Assembly (NCBI GenBank): GCA_002390675.1
Contig: DGPZ01000106.1
Coordinates: forward strand, 50,112 to 114,111
Reading direction: 5' to 3'
DNA: 64,000 nt
Source of the DNA: Deltaproteobacteria bacterium UBA4427
GTDB lineage: Bacteria > Myxococcota_A > UBA9160 > UBA4427
The position numbers and the translations under genes were made by a program. Within the stretch, counting starts at the first letter, position 1, and each line of letters begins with the position of its first letter. A model generated the notes under the pieces. The model was not told the origin of the DNA. It saw only the letters and a list, made by a program, of their open reading frames with translations, and did not search any database. Shown here piece by piece: positions 8,743-18,128 of the stretch.

Positions 8743-9513
8743 ATGCGAGGGCAGTTGGCTGGCTCAGGTGGCGTGAGGACAGAGTTAGGGATCAGGGTTG
8801 TCGCGGGAGCCTCTCGCGTTTTTGACGGCCCGAGGGAGCGGCTTGCTCGGCACGGGCCCTCGGTTCTCTCCGAGGCCGAATTGATCGCTCTTCTGCTTCG
8901 GACCGGGGTTCCTGGTAGCGATGCTATGAGCGTCGCCCGGCTAGTGCTCTATCGTGTCGGAGGACTAACGTCTCTTGCACGGACTCCGGTGTGCGTGCTT
9001 GAAACGATACCAGGGGTCGGGCCCGCGAAGGCAGCGAGCCTGGTCGCAGCCTTCGAGGTCGCACGACGACTCGAGAGTGAGCCCCTAGAACTCTCCCGGC
9101 CGATCCGAAGTCCTTGTGACGTCGAACGCCACTTCGCGCCGCGCGTTCGGAGTGCGAAGAGGGAATCGTTTTTCGTTCTCTTGCTGGACGGACGTCATCG
9201 ATTTATCGCAGAAGAAGAAGTGTCTAGAGGAACACTCACGTCGAGCCTTGTGCATCCACGGGAGGTTTTTAGAGAAGCGATCCGAAGCGCGGCGTCCGCC
9301 CTCGTTTTGGTTCACAACCATCCGAGCGGCGATCCTACGCCGAGCGCGGAGGACAGATCCGTGACGACTCGACTCGCCGAGGCTGGGCGGCTTCTCGGAA
9401 TTGAGGTGATTGATCACGTCGTTGTCTCCTGCCGAGGCCACTACTCGTTTAGAGAGTCTGGGGAAGCGCCTTGGGACCGTATTGTGGAGCCAGTCGACGC
9501 GCGGACTGAGTAG
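8743..9513 (+). CDS. radC: RadC-family JAMM protein
   Basis: This is a RadC-like (YicR/UPF0758) protein of 256 residues. An N-terminal UPF0758 region (SVLSEAELIALLLRTG) leads into a helix-hairpin-helix (ETIPGVGPAKAASLVAAFE). The C-terminal JAB1/MPN metallo-domain holds HNHPSGDPTPSAED, the zinc-binding HxHx(n)D motif. Earlier links of RadC to recombinational repair are not well supported, and the biochemical role is unknown. The first ATG at 8743 gives a slightly long N-terminus; no strong ribosome binding site decides the start. Confidence 0.93.
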   Translation: MRGQLAGSGGVRTELGIRVVAGASRVFDGPRERLARHGPSVLSEAELIALLLRTGVPGSDAMSVARLVLYRVGGLTSLARTPVCVLETIPGVGPAKAASLVAAFEVARRLESEPLELSRPIRSPCDVERHFAPRVRSAKRESFFVLLLDGRHRFIAEEEVSRGTLTSSLVHPREVFREAIRSAASALVLVHNHPSGDPTPSAEDRSVTTRLAEAGRLLGIEVIDHVVVSCRGHYSFRESGEAPWDRIVEPVDARTE

Positions 9514-9581
9514 GAACTAGGTGTTTCAATCGAGCGAGTTCCGTCCGGATGCGCCGGTGAGTCAGCGTTGACTTGCTCTTA

Positions 9582-9602
9582 AAGCCGCCATGCAGGCGGC
9601 TT
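9582..9602. repeat. Stem-loop between radC and PilZ gene
   Basis: AAGCCGCC and GGCGGCTT form a perfect 8-base-pair stem with a 5-base loop (9590-9594). There is no run of T after it on the plus strand and only TTT on the minus strand, so it is at best a weak terminator for radC. Confidence 0.4.
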
Positions 9603-9787
9603 GGAGCGTCCCTGAGGGGAACTTGATGTACCAGCTAAAGGTTTTGAGGGCATTCGGACGATGAAGCAAGTTTAGAGGAACTCACGTATCGAATTGTGCG
9701 TTGAGAGGTCGTGGTGCGTACGAGAGGGTTGGCCCTCCGCTAGGTGATTTCCGAGCGAAGTTGGGTACGCGATCTGGAGTCGAATCG

Positions 9788-10189
9788 ATGGCAAAAATCA
9801 GTCTGGACGCGAAGAGCGGAAGTGAGGACAACTCTCTGGAGGGCGCAGACCGACGTCGAACGGGGCGATCCTCCATCATCGTCCGAATCGATTACTCGAC
9901 CGTCGACGAAATGTTCTCGGAGTTCACCCGTGACATCAACGAAGGTGGCCTCTTTATCGAAACCGCGAAGCTCGTCCCGGCCGGAACCGAAGTATCCATG
10001 CAGTTCTATCTCCCTGGTAGCGACGAAGTCCTACAAACTATTGGTCGCGTCGTTCGAGTCTCGAGTGGGCCCTCCGTAAGTGCCGGAGCATCCTCGGGTA
10101 TGGGTGTCGAATTCGATGAACTGACCTCAGAAGATCGCTTGAAAATTGATCGCATCGTGCGCGGGCTTCGCTCCGCTGCCGACGAATAG
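9788..10189 (+). CDS. PilZ domain protein
   Basis: This small (133 residue) PilZ-domain protein probably binds cyclic di-GMP. The N-terminal arginine motif is DRRRTGRSS and the second motif is DINEGGLFIET (D/NxSxxG-like, with Asn-Glu-Gly in place of the classical serine). The SMQFYLPGSDEVLQTIGRVV segment and GVEFDEL tail match the short PilZ proteins common in deltaproteobacteria (TIGR02266 type). ATG at 9788 has GGAG eight bases upstream. A role in motility or pilus control fits the type IV pilus gene pilT at 32.4 kb, but is not proved. Confidence 0.87.
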   Translation: MAKISLDAKSGSEDNSLEGADRRRTGRSSIIVRIDYSTVDEMFSEFTRDINEGGLFIETAKLVPAGTEVSMQFYLPGSDEVLQTIGRVVRVSSGPSVSAGASSGMGVEFDELTSEDRLKIDRIVRGLRSAADE

Positions 10190-10406
10190 CCCAAGCCGAC
10201 TAACACATACTTGTGCCGCTAGTCGACGCTAGATTCCGCAGTTGATCCGCGTACGGGATTCGCTTACGCGCCTCGCAGCGCAAATGCGGAAACCGAACGT
10301 AACTTAGCCCTAGGGCCGGTAAGTTGAGGGAATAGGCACGGCCGATCCCATCGGTCAGCTCGAGATGGGTGATTGCTCGGAGGGCCTGTCAGAGTAACGA
10401 AATGCC

Positions 10407-10883
10407 CTAAAACGGGATGTCGTCATCCAGAGGCGGGGAAGAATCCATTCCTCCTCCACCACCACCGATTGGTGCGCCTCCGCCACCGCTCGGTGCACCA
10501 CCGCCGCCGTAGTTGCCGCCACCTGCGCCACCACCACCACCACCGCCATCTTGGCGCGGCCCGATGAAGTTGACAGTGCTGGCGTTAATCTCGGTCGTGT
10601 ACCGCTTGGCGCCTTCTTTATCTTCCCACTCGCGGGTCTGAATGCGGCCTTCGATATAAACGGTGCGGCCCTTCGAGAGGTACTGGTTACACATCTCGGC
10701 GGTCTTGCCCCAGACGACGATGCGGTGCCATTCGGTTCGCTCTTGGCGCTCGCCGCTCTTGTCGTTCCAGGTCTCGCTGGTCGCCAAGGTGAAGTTTACG
10801 ACGGACTGGCCGTTCGGAGTCGTACGGAGCTCCGGGTCGCGACCGAGGTTACCGACGAGAATTGCTTTATTGACACCTGCCAT
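10407..10883 (-). CDS. ssb: Single-stranded DNA-binding protein
   Basis: SSB coats single-stranded DNA and recruits repair and replication partners through its C-terminal tip. The OB fold begins [20 protein letters not shown] and includes [12 protein letters not shown] and [18 protein letters not shown] Gly-rich linker of about 45 residues, encoded by repeated GGT/GGC codons, leads to the acidic tip DDDIPF. The start at 10883 has GGAG about nine bases upstream; the frame is open upstream to 10979. It lies divergent from ftsK. Confidence 0.96.
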   Translation of the reverse strand: MAGVNKAILVGNLGRDPELRTTPNGQSVVNFTLATSETWNDKSGERQERTEWHRIVVWGKTAEMCNQYLSKGRTVYIEGRIQTREWEDKEGAKRYTTEINASTVNFIGPRQDGGGGGGGAGGGNYGGGGAPSGGGGAPIGGGGGGMDSSPPLDDDIPF

Positions 10884-11294
10884 TGTGGGGGCTCCAGCGG
10901 GACGTTTTTGAGTGAAATAGGGGGCGAATCCTTGGACTCGTAGATAGCGGAGTGTTCCGCCGTGGTCGAAATGCGTCAAGGGAAGTCTGGCTGTTCACTT
11001 GGACTCGCCCTTTCCGCGAACTGAGGGCCACGGTATCCTGAGGCGGTTCTCCTCTCCGGGGGGTGAGGGAATTCGAGTGCGCGTGGTCGCGCCCGCTCGG
11101 CATCACCGATTCGTCGGGGCCGAGGAGCGAAGCCACCTTCGTCGAAGACCTACCGCCAGGATGGGCCCGAATCTTGCTTTGTTCCAGGACGACGTCGCCG
11201 TCTCCGGAATACAGATCCGGAAGAGTTCGTTTTCTGGAAGTCCCGAATTCGTGCTCATGTAGGCATTTAGCGGCGTTCGTTCGGGGGGGCGAGC
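10884..11294. other. Divergent intergenic region between ssb and ftsK
   Basis: This 411-base region separates divergent ssb and ftsK. Open frames of 60-110 codons cross it, but none has a recognised product or convincing ribosome binding site. It presumably holds both promoters. A short inverted repeat (GCGGA, ACAC spacer, TCCGC) lies near 10950. Confidence 0.4.
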
Positions 11295-13802
11295 ATGGCA
11301 AGGGCGGCAGCAAAGTCGCGGGCAAAGAAAGGCGGACGCACAGCGTCGGCCGGACGAGATCAGGACGAGGCCGACGGCCCGATTCTGATTGCCGCGGGTT
11401 CTGAGATTGCAGGACTTATCCTGATAGGGCTTTCCTTGCTCGCAACGCTCGCGCTAGCGACGTATGCGCCTGAGGACCCGATCGCGAAGCTCGTCGAAGT
11501 CCGAAACAGCGCAGGCCCCGTTGGTGCGACCCTTGCGGGTTGGCTTCTGGGCGCTTTCGGCTCGGGGGCGATCGTCCTCGTAGCTTCCTGCGCTTTTCTT
11601 GGCGGTCGCCTCGTGATGAGCCTCGGTTTCCCGGGACTCTTCTCTCGCTTCTGGATTGGCGCTGCATTGCTTATCCCAACGGTCGCGCTGCTTCCGCCGC
11701 TGCTTTTTGATCTCGCGCCGGCAGCGATACCTTGGATCGAGCCAGGCTGGCTAGGAGGAAAGGGCGCTTCGACTCTGACGCTGCTTTTCGGGAATGCTGG
11801 TGCCCTGGTACTGACGAGCCTTTTTCTGGTCGTCAGCGTGTTGTCGCTGACCGGAATTTCGACGGGTACAACCCTGACCGCGATTGGCCAGGGCGCCACC
11901 TGGACCTTGGGTTATTTGATGGCCTTCGGTGAGTGGGTTTATGCTGGGCTAGGAACGGCGCTCGATGCACTCGTCCGTGGTATTCAATCGACAGTCGCAG
12001 CACTTAGGCGCTCGATCACACAGGCTCGTGAGGCGATTACCTCGATTTCGGTTCGCCGAGAACAGCGTGCGCGTCGCGAGCGTGTGCAAGAACGCCGCGA
12101 GCCGGAGGTGAGCTTCGAGGAAGAGCTGCGCGACCAGGAAGAAGCGGCAGTGCCGGTCAAGGTGCTGGCCCCGCCGGAAGAGGTTCCAGAGCCGCCCGTG
12201 CGTCGTCTCCGTGCCGGGGAAGAACCGGACATCGTCGACCACGGCGAAGAGCGCAAGCGCTTGAAGAAGCCCGAACAAGAAGCTTTCCGCTTTCACGAGG
12301 GCGGCCCAGCCGGCCCCTTTAAGCTGCCCGATTCATCGATCTTTATGTCGCCGCCCGAAGGCGGTCGCAAGTACGATCGAGATTCGCTGCTCATGAATTC
12401 GAAGATCCTCGAGAAGAAGCTCGCGGATTTCGGGGTGACCGGTCGTGTGGTGCGTGTGCATCCCGGACCCGTGATCACTATGTACGAATACGAGCCGGCT
12501 GCGGGTATCAAGGTCAACAAGATCGTGGGCCTGACCGACGATCTGACAATGGCGCTGCGTGCAATGTCGATTCGTATTATCGCACCGCTGCCGGGGAAGT
12601 CCGTCGTCGGGATCGAAGTTCCTAATCCCGAGCGAGAGATCGTCTACCTGCGCGAAATGTTCGAGTCCGAGAGCTTTCGTAAGAGCACGGGCGTGCTGTC
12701 TGTCGCGATGGGCAAGGACATCTTTGGTAATTCCGTAACTTCAGATCTGGCTAAGATGCCGCATTTGCTAGTCGCCGGTTCTACCGGTACGGGTAAGTCC
12801 GTCTTCTTGAACTCGTTCCTTTGCTCGCTGTTATGTCGTGCGACGCCGGATGAGCTCAAGCTCTTGCTGGTTGACCCGAAGATGCTGGAGCTGTCGATTT
12901 ATGACGGGATTCCACATCTGATCGCCGATGTGGTGACGAGCCCTAAGCGCGCTGCAGCGGCGCTGCAAGGCGTCGTACGTAAGATGGAAGAGCGGTATCA
13001 GATGATGTCCGCGACGGGCGTTCGCAATATCGATCAGTTCAATGAGAAGGCTCGTAAGAAGCTCTACGAGGGGGAAGAGTCCTTCCGCCTCAAACAGAAG
13101 CCTGGCCAGACGGAAGGCGAAGAGATCGAGTGGCAGGTGCTGCCTTACATCGTCGTCGTGATCGACGAGCTCGCCGACCTCATGATGTCCTCGGCGAAGG
13201 AGGTAGAAGAGTCGCTTCAGCGCTTGGCGCAGATGGCGCGTGCCTCGGGCATCCATCTCGTGCTCGCTACCCAGCGGCCGAGTGTCGACGTCTTGACGGG
13301 GGTCATCAAGGCGAACTTCCCCGCACGCGTGTCCTTCCAAGTGTCGAGCGGCATCGACTCGCGAACGATTCTGGACCAAAAGGGTGCGGACGATCTGCTC
13401 GGGATGGGCGACATGCTCTTCCTCCCGCCGGGAACCGCGCTGTTGCAGAGAATTCACGGTCCTTTCGTGAACGAAGACGAAGTCCACGACCTCGTAGCAT
13501 TCCTAAAGGAACAGGGACGACCCGTTTTCGACGAAGATCTGGTGCGAGCGGCCGTGGAGGCAGAGAAGAGCGAGAATCGCGGCGAAGACGAAGACGAGAT
13601 GTTCGACCAAGCGGTCGAAATCGTCGCGACGACCCGCAATGCTTCAATCTCCTATGTCCAGCGCCGTCTCAAAATCGGTTACAACCGAGCGGCTCGGATC
13701 ATTGAGCAGATGGAGCTAGACGGAATGATTGGGCCCCAGGTTGGTTCCAAGGGGCGTGAAGTCCTGATGCCTGTACCTACGGTCGAGGACGAGCTCCTCT
13801 AG
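11295..13802 (+). CDS. ftsK: DNA translocase FtsK
   Basis: FtsK is the septum-bound ATPase that pumps DNA during chromosome dimer resolution and segregation. The 835-residue protein has an N-terminal 4-TM region (about residues 35-215), a short charged linker, and the alpha/beta motor. Walker A is GSTGTGKS (about residue 495) and Walker B is VVVIDELADLMM (about 620). The ATQRPSVDVLTGVIKANFPA motif is typical. A C-terminal winged-helix gamma domain (SISYVQRRLKIGYNRAARII) would read KOPS-type sequences. It is followed at 36 bases by lolA, as in many proteobacteria. Confidence 0.97.
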   Translation: MARAAAKSRAKKGGRTASAGRDQDEADGPILIAAGSEIAGLILIGLSLLATLALATYAPEDPIAKLVEVRNSAGPVGATLAGWLLGAFGSGAIVLVASCAFLGGRLVMSLGFPGLFSRFWIGAALLIPTVALLPPLLFDLAPAAIPWIEPGWLGGKGASTLTLLFGNAGALVLTSLFLVVSVLSLTGISTGTTLTAIGQGATWTLGYLMAFGEWVYAGLGTALDALVRGIQSTVAALRRSITQAREAITSISVRREQRARRERVQERREPEVSFEEELRDQEEAAVPVKVLAPPEEVPEPPVRRLRAGEEPDIVDHGEERKRLKKPEQEAFRFHEGGPAGPFKLPDSSIFMSPPEGGRKYDRDSLLMNSKILEKKLADFGVTGRVVRVHPGPVITMYEYEPAAGIKVNKIVGLTDDLTMALRAMSIRIIAPLPGKSVVGIEVPNPEREIVYLREMFESESFRKSTGVLSVAMGKDIFGNSVTSDLAKMPHLLVAGSTGTGKSVFLNSFLCSLLCRATPDELKLLLVDPKMLELSIYDGIPHLIADVVTSPKRAAAALQGVVRKMEERYQMMSATGVRNIDQFNEKARKKLYEGEESFRLKQKPGQTEGEEIEWQVLPYIVVVIDELADLMMSSAKEVEESLQRLAQMARASGIHLVLATQRPSVDVLTGVIKANFPARVSFQVSSGIDSRTILDQKGADDLLGMGDMLFLPPGTALLQRIHGPFVNEDEVHDLVAFLKEQGRPVFDEDLVRAAVEAEKSENRGEDEDEMFDQAVEIVATTRNASISYVQRRLKIGYNRAARIIEQMELDGMIGPQVGSKGREVLMPVPTVEDELL

Positions 13803-13837
13803 GGGCTCTGCTGACGAAAATTCCTGCGAGGTGTCGA

Positions 13838-14572
13838 GTGGCTAGGCGGACGGGTATACGCGCAATCACGGTCGCGATTCTAATGAGCTGCATCTCGTCT
13901 GCGGCGATCGCGGGGGAGGTGGCTCCGGCCGCGCCTGTGGTGAAGGATTCAGCTTGTCAGAAAGGACAGGCCGAAACGACGGCGCGCACCGTACAGGCTC
14001 GCTATGACGGAATTCGAGATCTCGCAGCGGTCTTTGAGCAGGAGAGCCAGTCTACGACTTTCGGCGGTTCCGCATTGATGGACGACACGGTGAAGCGTGG
14101 CAACGTGGTTTTCTCGAAGCCCGGGAAGATGCGTTGGACGTACGGTGATCCCGAGCCGAGTGTGGTTGTGAGTGATGGCTCAACGCTTTGGATTTATGAT
14201 GTTGCCGGGGCCACGGCGACAAGGCTTGACGTGACGGCTGGCTATCTAACGGGCGCGGCACTGCAGTTCTTGCTCGGGGATGGGAATATCCTGGAGGAGT
14301 ACGATGTCTCCGCTTTGGAATGCTCAGCTGCACAGGTTGTTCTGGATCTTCTGCCGCTTGAAGACGCGACCTATGAACGGCTTGGCCTTGTGGCTGATCC
14401 GAAGACAGGCGACATCCTCGCGACCTCCCTCGTCGATCTCTTTGGCAATGTCACGGTCATCCGCTTTGAGGATGTAGCCGTCAACCAATCGCCGGATGCG
14501 AAGATCTTCGTGTTTGAGGCGCCCGAGGGCGTCGAGGTCATCAACTACGCCGCGATACCGGGAGCGAACTGA
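13838..14572 (+). CDS. lolA: Outer-membrane lipoprotein carrier protein LolA
   Basis: LolA shuttles lipoproteins across the periplasm from LolCDE to the outer membrane. A signal peptide is clear (GIRAITVAILMSCISSAAIA, cleavage near residue 25). The fold core is seen in VQARYDGIRDLAAVFEQES, GNVVFSKPGKMRWTY and VSDGSTLWIYD. The start is GTG at 13838 with GAGG upstream. The downstream ftsK-lolA order is conserved in many diderms. LolA is good evidence for an outer membrane in this organism. Confidence 0.92.
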   Translation: MARRTGIRAITVAILMSCISSAAIAGEVAPAAPVVKDSACQKGQAETTARTVQARYDGIRDLAAVFEQESQSTTFGGSALMDDTVKRGNVVFSKPGKMRWTYGDPEPSVVVSDGSTLWIYDVAGATATRLDVTAGYLTGAALQFLLGDGNILEEYDVSALECSAAQVVLDLLPLEDATYERLGLVADPKTGDILATSLVDLFGNVTVIRFEDVAVNQSPDAKIFVFEAPEGVEVINYAAIPGAN

Positions 14573-16012
14573 GTGCACTGCGCTGGCGTGCCCAAAGGGG
14601 CGCGGCCTGCCTGAGCGCCTCCCGTTCGGCGCCGAGCGGCATAGTGAGTATTTGCGTTCCGTCTGAGCCGTCCACCGCAATCCAGTGCGAAGCGGGGGAG
14701 GCGCAGTCTACACGTGTTCGGAATGCGTTTTCGCGCGCTGGGATACCGGCACAATTTCGACGATATCGTCTGATTCTCGGCGGGTGGGTCGCGTGGCTGC
14801 CATATGAAGCGGCACCCAAGTGGCGAAACCTTCTCATTCGGGCAGGTGACTCACTCGTTACCGGCCCACCTCCCGCCGAGCTCTGTCCAGCGCCGGCCCG
14901 ACGCTGGCGATCGTACAAACTGCACCGATCGGAGCCGCGATGTTCGGATATGAACGGTTAAACCATTCTAAAACAGGAGTTTATGGAATTTTCTGCCGAA
15001 CTAATCCGGTTGACACCTATCCATCGGTCGTTAGACTCGAAACAGCAAAAAGAGCAGCTATTTCGATGGGTTTCAGCTTTATCCGCCTTCTCGACACCTA
15101 ACACCGAACCAATTATTAGGTAGAAGCTACGCGGTTCGATCACAGTTTGTTGAGAGGCGGAGCCGGGGTCGAGTTCTTTGGACGCTGGGTTAACGCAAGG
15201 CGGCCGGCTGGGATCTATCTGGGCCGGTTAGAGCGATAAGAGGTCGTTGAGACACCTTAAAATGCGTCTGAAGGCCAGAAATGCAATCGAAGTCGATCCG
15301 TCGTTTAATAGACGCGAGGCGGAGAGAGAAGGAAGAGCGTACTTGGAGAGGGGCGCCGAGAGCGGTACCGCCCTGGAGGAAGGGAACCCGGAAGGAATGT
15401 TTCGCCTTTCCGGCACGATGACGCGACAGCGAATTCCCACTCACAACGTGGTCGGATCCCGGCCGCGAGCACTTCGTTATCGCGACCAACTCCACTTGCT
15501 TCCGTGGCATTATCTGACTTCGAGTGCCGAACCCAGCTCCGCAGGCGAATTCTCGGGCCACTCGCTTAGCGCACTGAATTCGATGACGGAGATAGCTGTT
15601 TTTAAACATCTTTATCGTTCGGCCGCTATGTTTCCTCCAAGCGCGAAACGTGCTTGTTCGCCAGCTCTCGGTCTGCGAAGCAGGCTGATGATTGCGGCTC
15701 AAGAGCGGCGGAACTCTTCATTCGAGAAGGTCCAATCCCCCGGGTTCCTTCGAGCGGCAACTTACCTGCAAGCGGCTCTGTCAAAGAGTTTGGATTCCGT
15801 CGGAATGTCATTGCGCGGGATCTGGGTAAAAAATGTGTGGTGGACTGGCAAAAAGCGGCACAGCCTTTGCAGTACAGGATGGCTGAGGGATGGGACGACC
15901 CCGACTCCGCAAGAAGTTGCGGAGCTGAGGGAGGTCCGGACGGAGTCAAAGCGAAATCGGATCGAATTTCGTGGAGCCCCGGCCAAGCAATGAGCAAGGA
16001 GGAGACAGCGCA
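14573..16012. other. Long region without a recognised gene upstream of the proteasome operon
   Basis: About 1.4 kb with no protein that I recognise. The longest open frames (plus strand 15247-15993, minus strand 15190-15702) have poor codon character and overlap each other. A promoter-like pair is present at 15010-15037 (TTGACA, 16-base spacer, TAGACT). The GC content drops around 14950-15140. It may be a long 5' leader, a decayed gene, or a regulatory region for mpa. No tRNA or terminator was seen. Confidence 0.5.
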
Positions 16013-17923
16013 ATGAGCGAACATGATTCGGATTCTGGATCGCAGGGCCGGAAGGGCTTCGTGCGAGACGTCATGCGGCGCATCAATCCAACTCAGACTG
16101 GCGCCCCAGGCGCACGCACCGAGGACGACGAGCTGGACACAGGTTTCCCCGGCGGTGCCGCCGGTGGGCATGGGCTCGATCCCGGACGACCTGGTACGGG
16201 CCGTTCGGAGAGTGAAGCTGAGCGACTCCAAGACGCCATGAACTTCTTTGGCAGTGACTCTAATGAGTTCCGACACCGTCTCGACCGGATGCTCGCGGAC
16301 TTTGAAACGCTGCGACGGCGATACGACCAGTCGCGCACGCAGCATCGTGATGCCGAACGGCAGAACGAAAAGCTCGTGGGAATGCTGCAGGAGGCGAAGC
16401 AGCAGATCGAACTCTTGAAAGAAGAGGTCGACAAGCTCTGCGCCCCGCCGAACACCTACGGCGTGTTCCTCCGTGCGAATAAGGACGGAACGAGCGAGAT
16501 CCTGATGGACGGTCGGCCCATGCGGGTCAACGTGCATCCGAACCTGGATCCGTTCCAGCTCGATGAAGGCCAGTTCGTGGTCCTCAACGAGGCGTTCAAT
16601 ATTATTGAAGGTGCCGAATACACCCAGCGCGGCGAAGTATGCACGGTGGTCGATTCGATTTCGGATTCGCGTGTGATCGTCAGCGGTCATACCGACGACG
16701 AACGTGTCGTGACGCTTTCGGAGCCGCTGCGGCGCGAATCGATCAAGGTCGGTGACTCGCTGCTCGTGGACATGCGAACGCAGTACGCGTTTGAGAGGCT
16801 GCCTAAGTCTTCGGTCGAAGAAGTGATGCTGGAAGAAATTCCGGACGTGACCTACGAAGATATTGGTGGGCTGGGCGACCAGATCGAGATCCTGCGGGAT
16901 TCGGTCGAACTGCCTTACCTCCACCCGGAAGTCTTCGCCGAACATCAGCTCAGCCCGCCTAAGGGCATCCTTCTCTACGGACCGCCCGGTTGTGGCAAGA
17001 CGTTGATCGCTAAGGCGGTCGCGAATAGCCTGGCCAAGCGGATCGAATCACAGACGGGGAAGTCGACCACGGCCTACTTCCTGAACGTGAAGGGACCAGA
17101 GCTGCTTAACAAGTACGTCGGTGAGACGGAGAGCAAGCTCCGCGACGTCTTTAAGAAGGCGCGTGAGAAGGCGAGCCAGGACGTGCCGGTCGTTGTCTTC
17201 TTCGACGAGATGGACTCGCTTTTCCGCATGCGCGGTTCGGGTGTCTCCTCGGACATGGAAGCGACCGTCGTGGCCCAGTTCTTGTCGGAGATCGATGGTG
17301 TTGAGTCACTGCAGAACGTGATCGTGATTGGCGCGAGTAACCGACAGGATCTCATCGATCCCGCGGTGCTTCGCCCGGGACGGCTCGACCTCAAGGTTAA
17401 GGTGTCTCGCCCGGATCGCGAATCCGCGCAGCAGATCCTCGAGAAGTACCTCACGCCGGATCTGCCACTTCACAAAGACTTCATGGCTAAGTACGGCGAG
17501 GACCGCAACGTCGCATGTCGGAAGATGATCGCTGAGGTCGTCGACAACATGTACTCCGAGGGAGAGGAGAACAAATTCCTCGAAGTGACCTACGCCAAGG
17601 GCGAACGTGAGATCTTCTACTTCAAGGACTTCTCTTCGGGAGCGATGCTCGAGAATATTGTGGCACGTGCCAAGCGGAAGGCTGTAAAGCGCTTCCTTGG
17701 GGACGGCGAGCACGGTATTACGGCAGCTGACATGATCGAATCGGTGCGAGAGGAGTTTAAGGAGAACGAAGATCTCCCGAACACCACGAACCCGGACGAT
17801 TGGGCGCGCATCTCAGGACGAAAGGGCGAACGAATCATCAACGTGCGAACGCTCATCACCGGAATGGAGCGTAAAGAAGAGAGCATCGAGAACGTCTCGA
17901 GCGGCCAGGGACAGTACCTCTAG
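16013..17923 (+). CDS. mpa: Proteasome-associated ATPase (Mpa/ARC)
   Basis: This hexameric AAA ATPase unfolds pupylated proteins and threads them into the 20S core. The 636-residue protein has a disordered N-terminus (to about residue 75), then a coiled coil (about 80-145) that binds Pup. Tandem OB domains follow (145-270). The AAA domain has Walker A GPPGCGKT (about residue 326), Walker B VVFFDEMDSLF and the arginine-finger region LRPGRLDLKV. The last residues are GQGQYL, matching the GQYL motif that docks into the proteasome alpha ring. ATG at 16013 has AAGGAGG nine to ten bases upstream. It is the first gene of the Pup-proteasome cluster. Confidence 0.96.
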   Translation: MSEHDSDSGSQGRKGFVRDVMRRINPTQTGAPGARTEDDELDTGFPGGAAGGHGLDPGRPGTGRSESEAERLQDAMNFFGSDSNEFRHRLDRMLADFETLRRRYDQSRTQHRDAERQNEKLVGMLQEAKQQIELLKEEVDKLCAPPNTYGVFLRANKDGTSEILMDGRPMRVNVHPNLDPFQLDEGQFVVLNEAFNIIEGAEYTQRGEVCTVVDSISDSRVIVSGHTDDERVVTLSEPLRRESIKVGDSLLVDMRTQYAFERLPKSSVEEVMLEEIPDVTYEDIGGLGDQIEILRDSVELPYLHPEVFAEHQLSPPKGILLYGPPGCGKTLIAKAVANSLAKRIESQTGKSTTAYFLNVKGPELLNKYVGETESKLRDVFKKAREKASQDVPVVVFFDEMDSLFRMRGSGVSSDMEATVVAQFLSEIDGVESLQNVIVIGASNRQDLIDPAVLRPGRLDLKVKVSRPDRESAQQILEKYLTPDLPLHKDFMAKYGEDRNVACRKMIAEVVDNMYSEGEENKFLEVTYAKGEREIFYFKDFSSGAMLENIVARAKRKAVKRFLGDGEHGITAADMIESVREEFKENEDLPNTTNPDDWARISGRKGERIINVRTLITGMERKEESIENVSSGQGQYL

Positions 17924-17974
17924 CGGCTAGAGAGCGGTTTCGAGAGCGGAATAGCAACACTCAGTCTGTTAGTG

Positions 17975-18030
17975 CGAGTCGGCGGTTGAACGCCGAGCGT
18001 GAAATAGAGCGCGGCGCAGCCGCCGACTCG
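17975..18030. repeat. Long stem-loop between mpa and dop
   Basis: Arms 17975-17988 and 18017-18030 pair over 14 bases (CGAGTCGGCGGTTG against CAGCCGCCGACTCG, one G-T wobble). Inside the loop CGCCG (17991-17995) pairs with CGGCG (18012-18016). No T run follows, so it is not a standard terminator. A role in RNA stability or processing between the two cistrons is possible. Confidence 0.6.
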
Positions 18031-18128
18031 ACGACAGGCGGAAACACATTTTGGATCAACTCTTCCCGATTTAGGGGAGACCCTCAAATTTCCTTGAAGG
18101 GCGAGAGCCCAGGAGCTTCGAAACCGAG

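Noticed and set aside
10440..10560. Repeated CCACCACC-type tract as a microsatellite or CRISPR-like repeat
   Set aside because: It encodes the Gly-rich linker of SSB in frame, so ordinary codon repetition explains it.
15247..15993. 248-codon plus-strand open frame before mpa
   Set aside because: No ribosome binding site, no recognisable motif, mixed composition, and an overlapping open frame on the other strand. Kept only as part of the unexplained region.
15626..16945. 439-codon open frame on the minus strand opposite mpa
   Set aside because: It overlaps the strongly supported mpa gene and has no recognisable domain; it is an antisense shadow.
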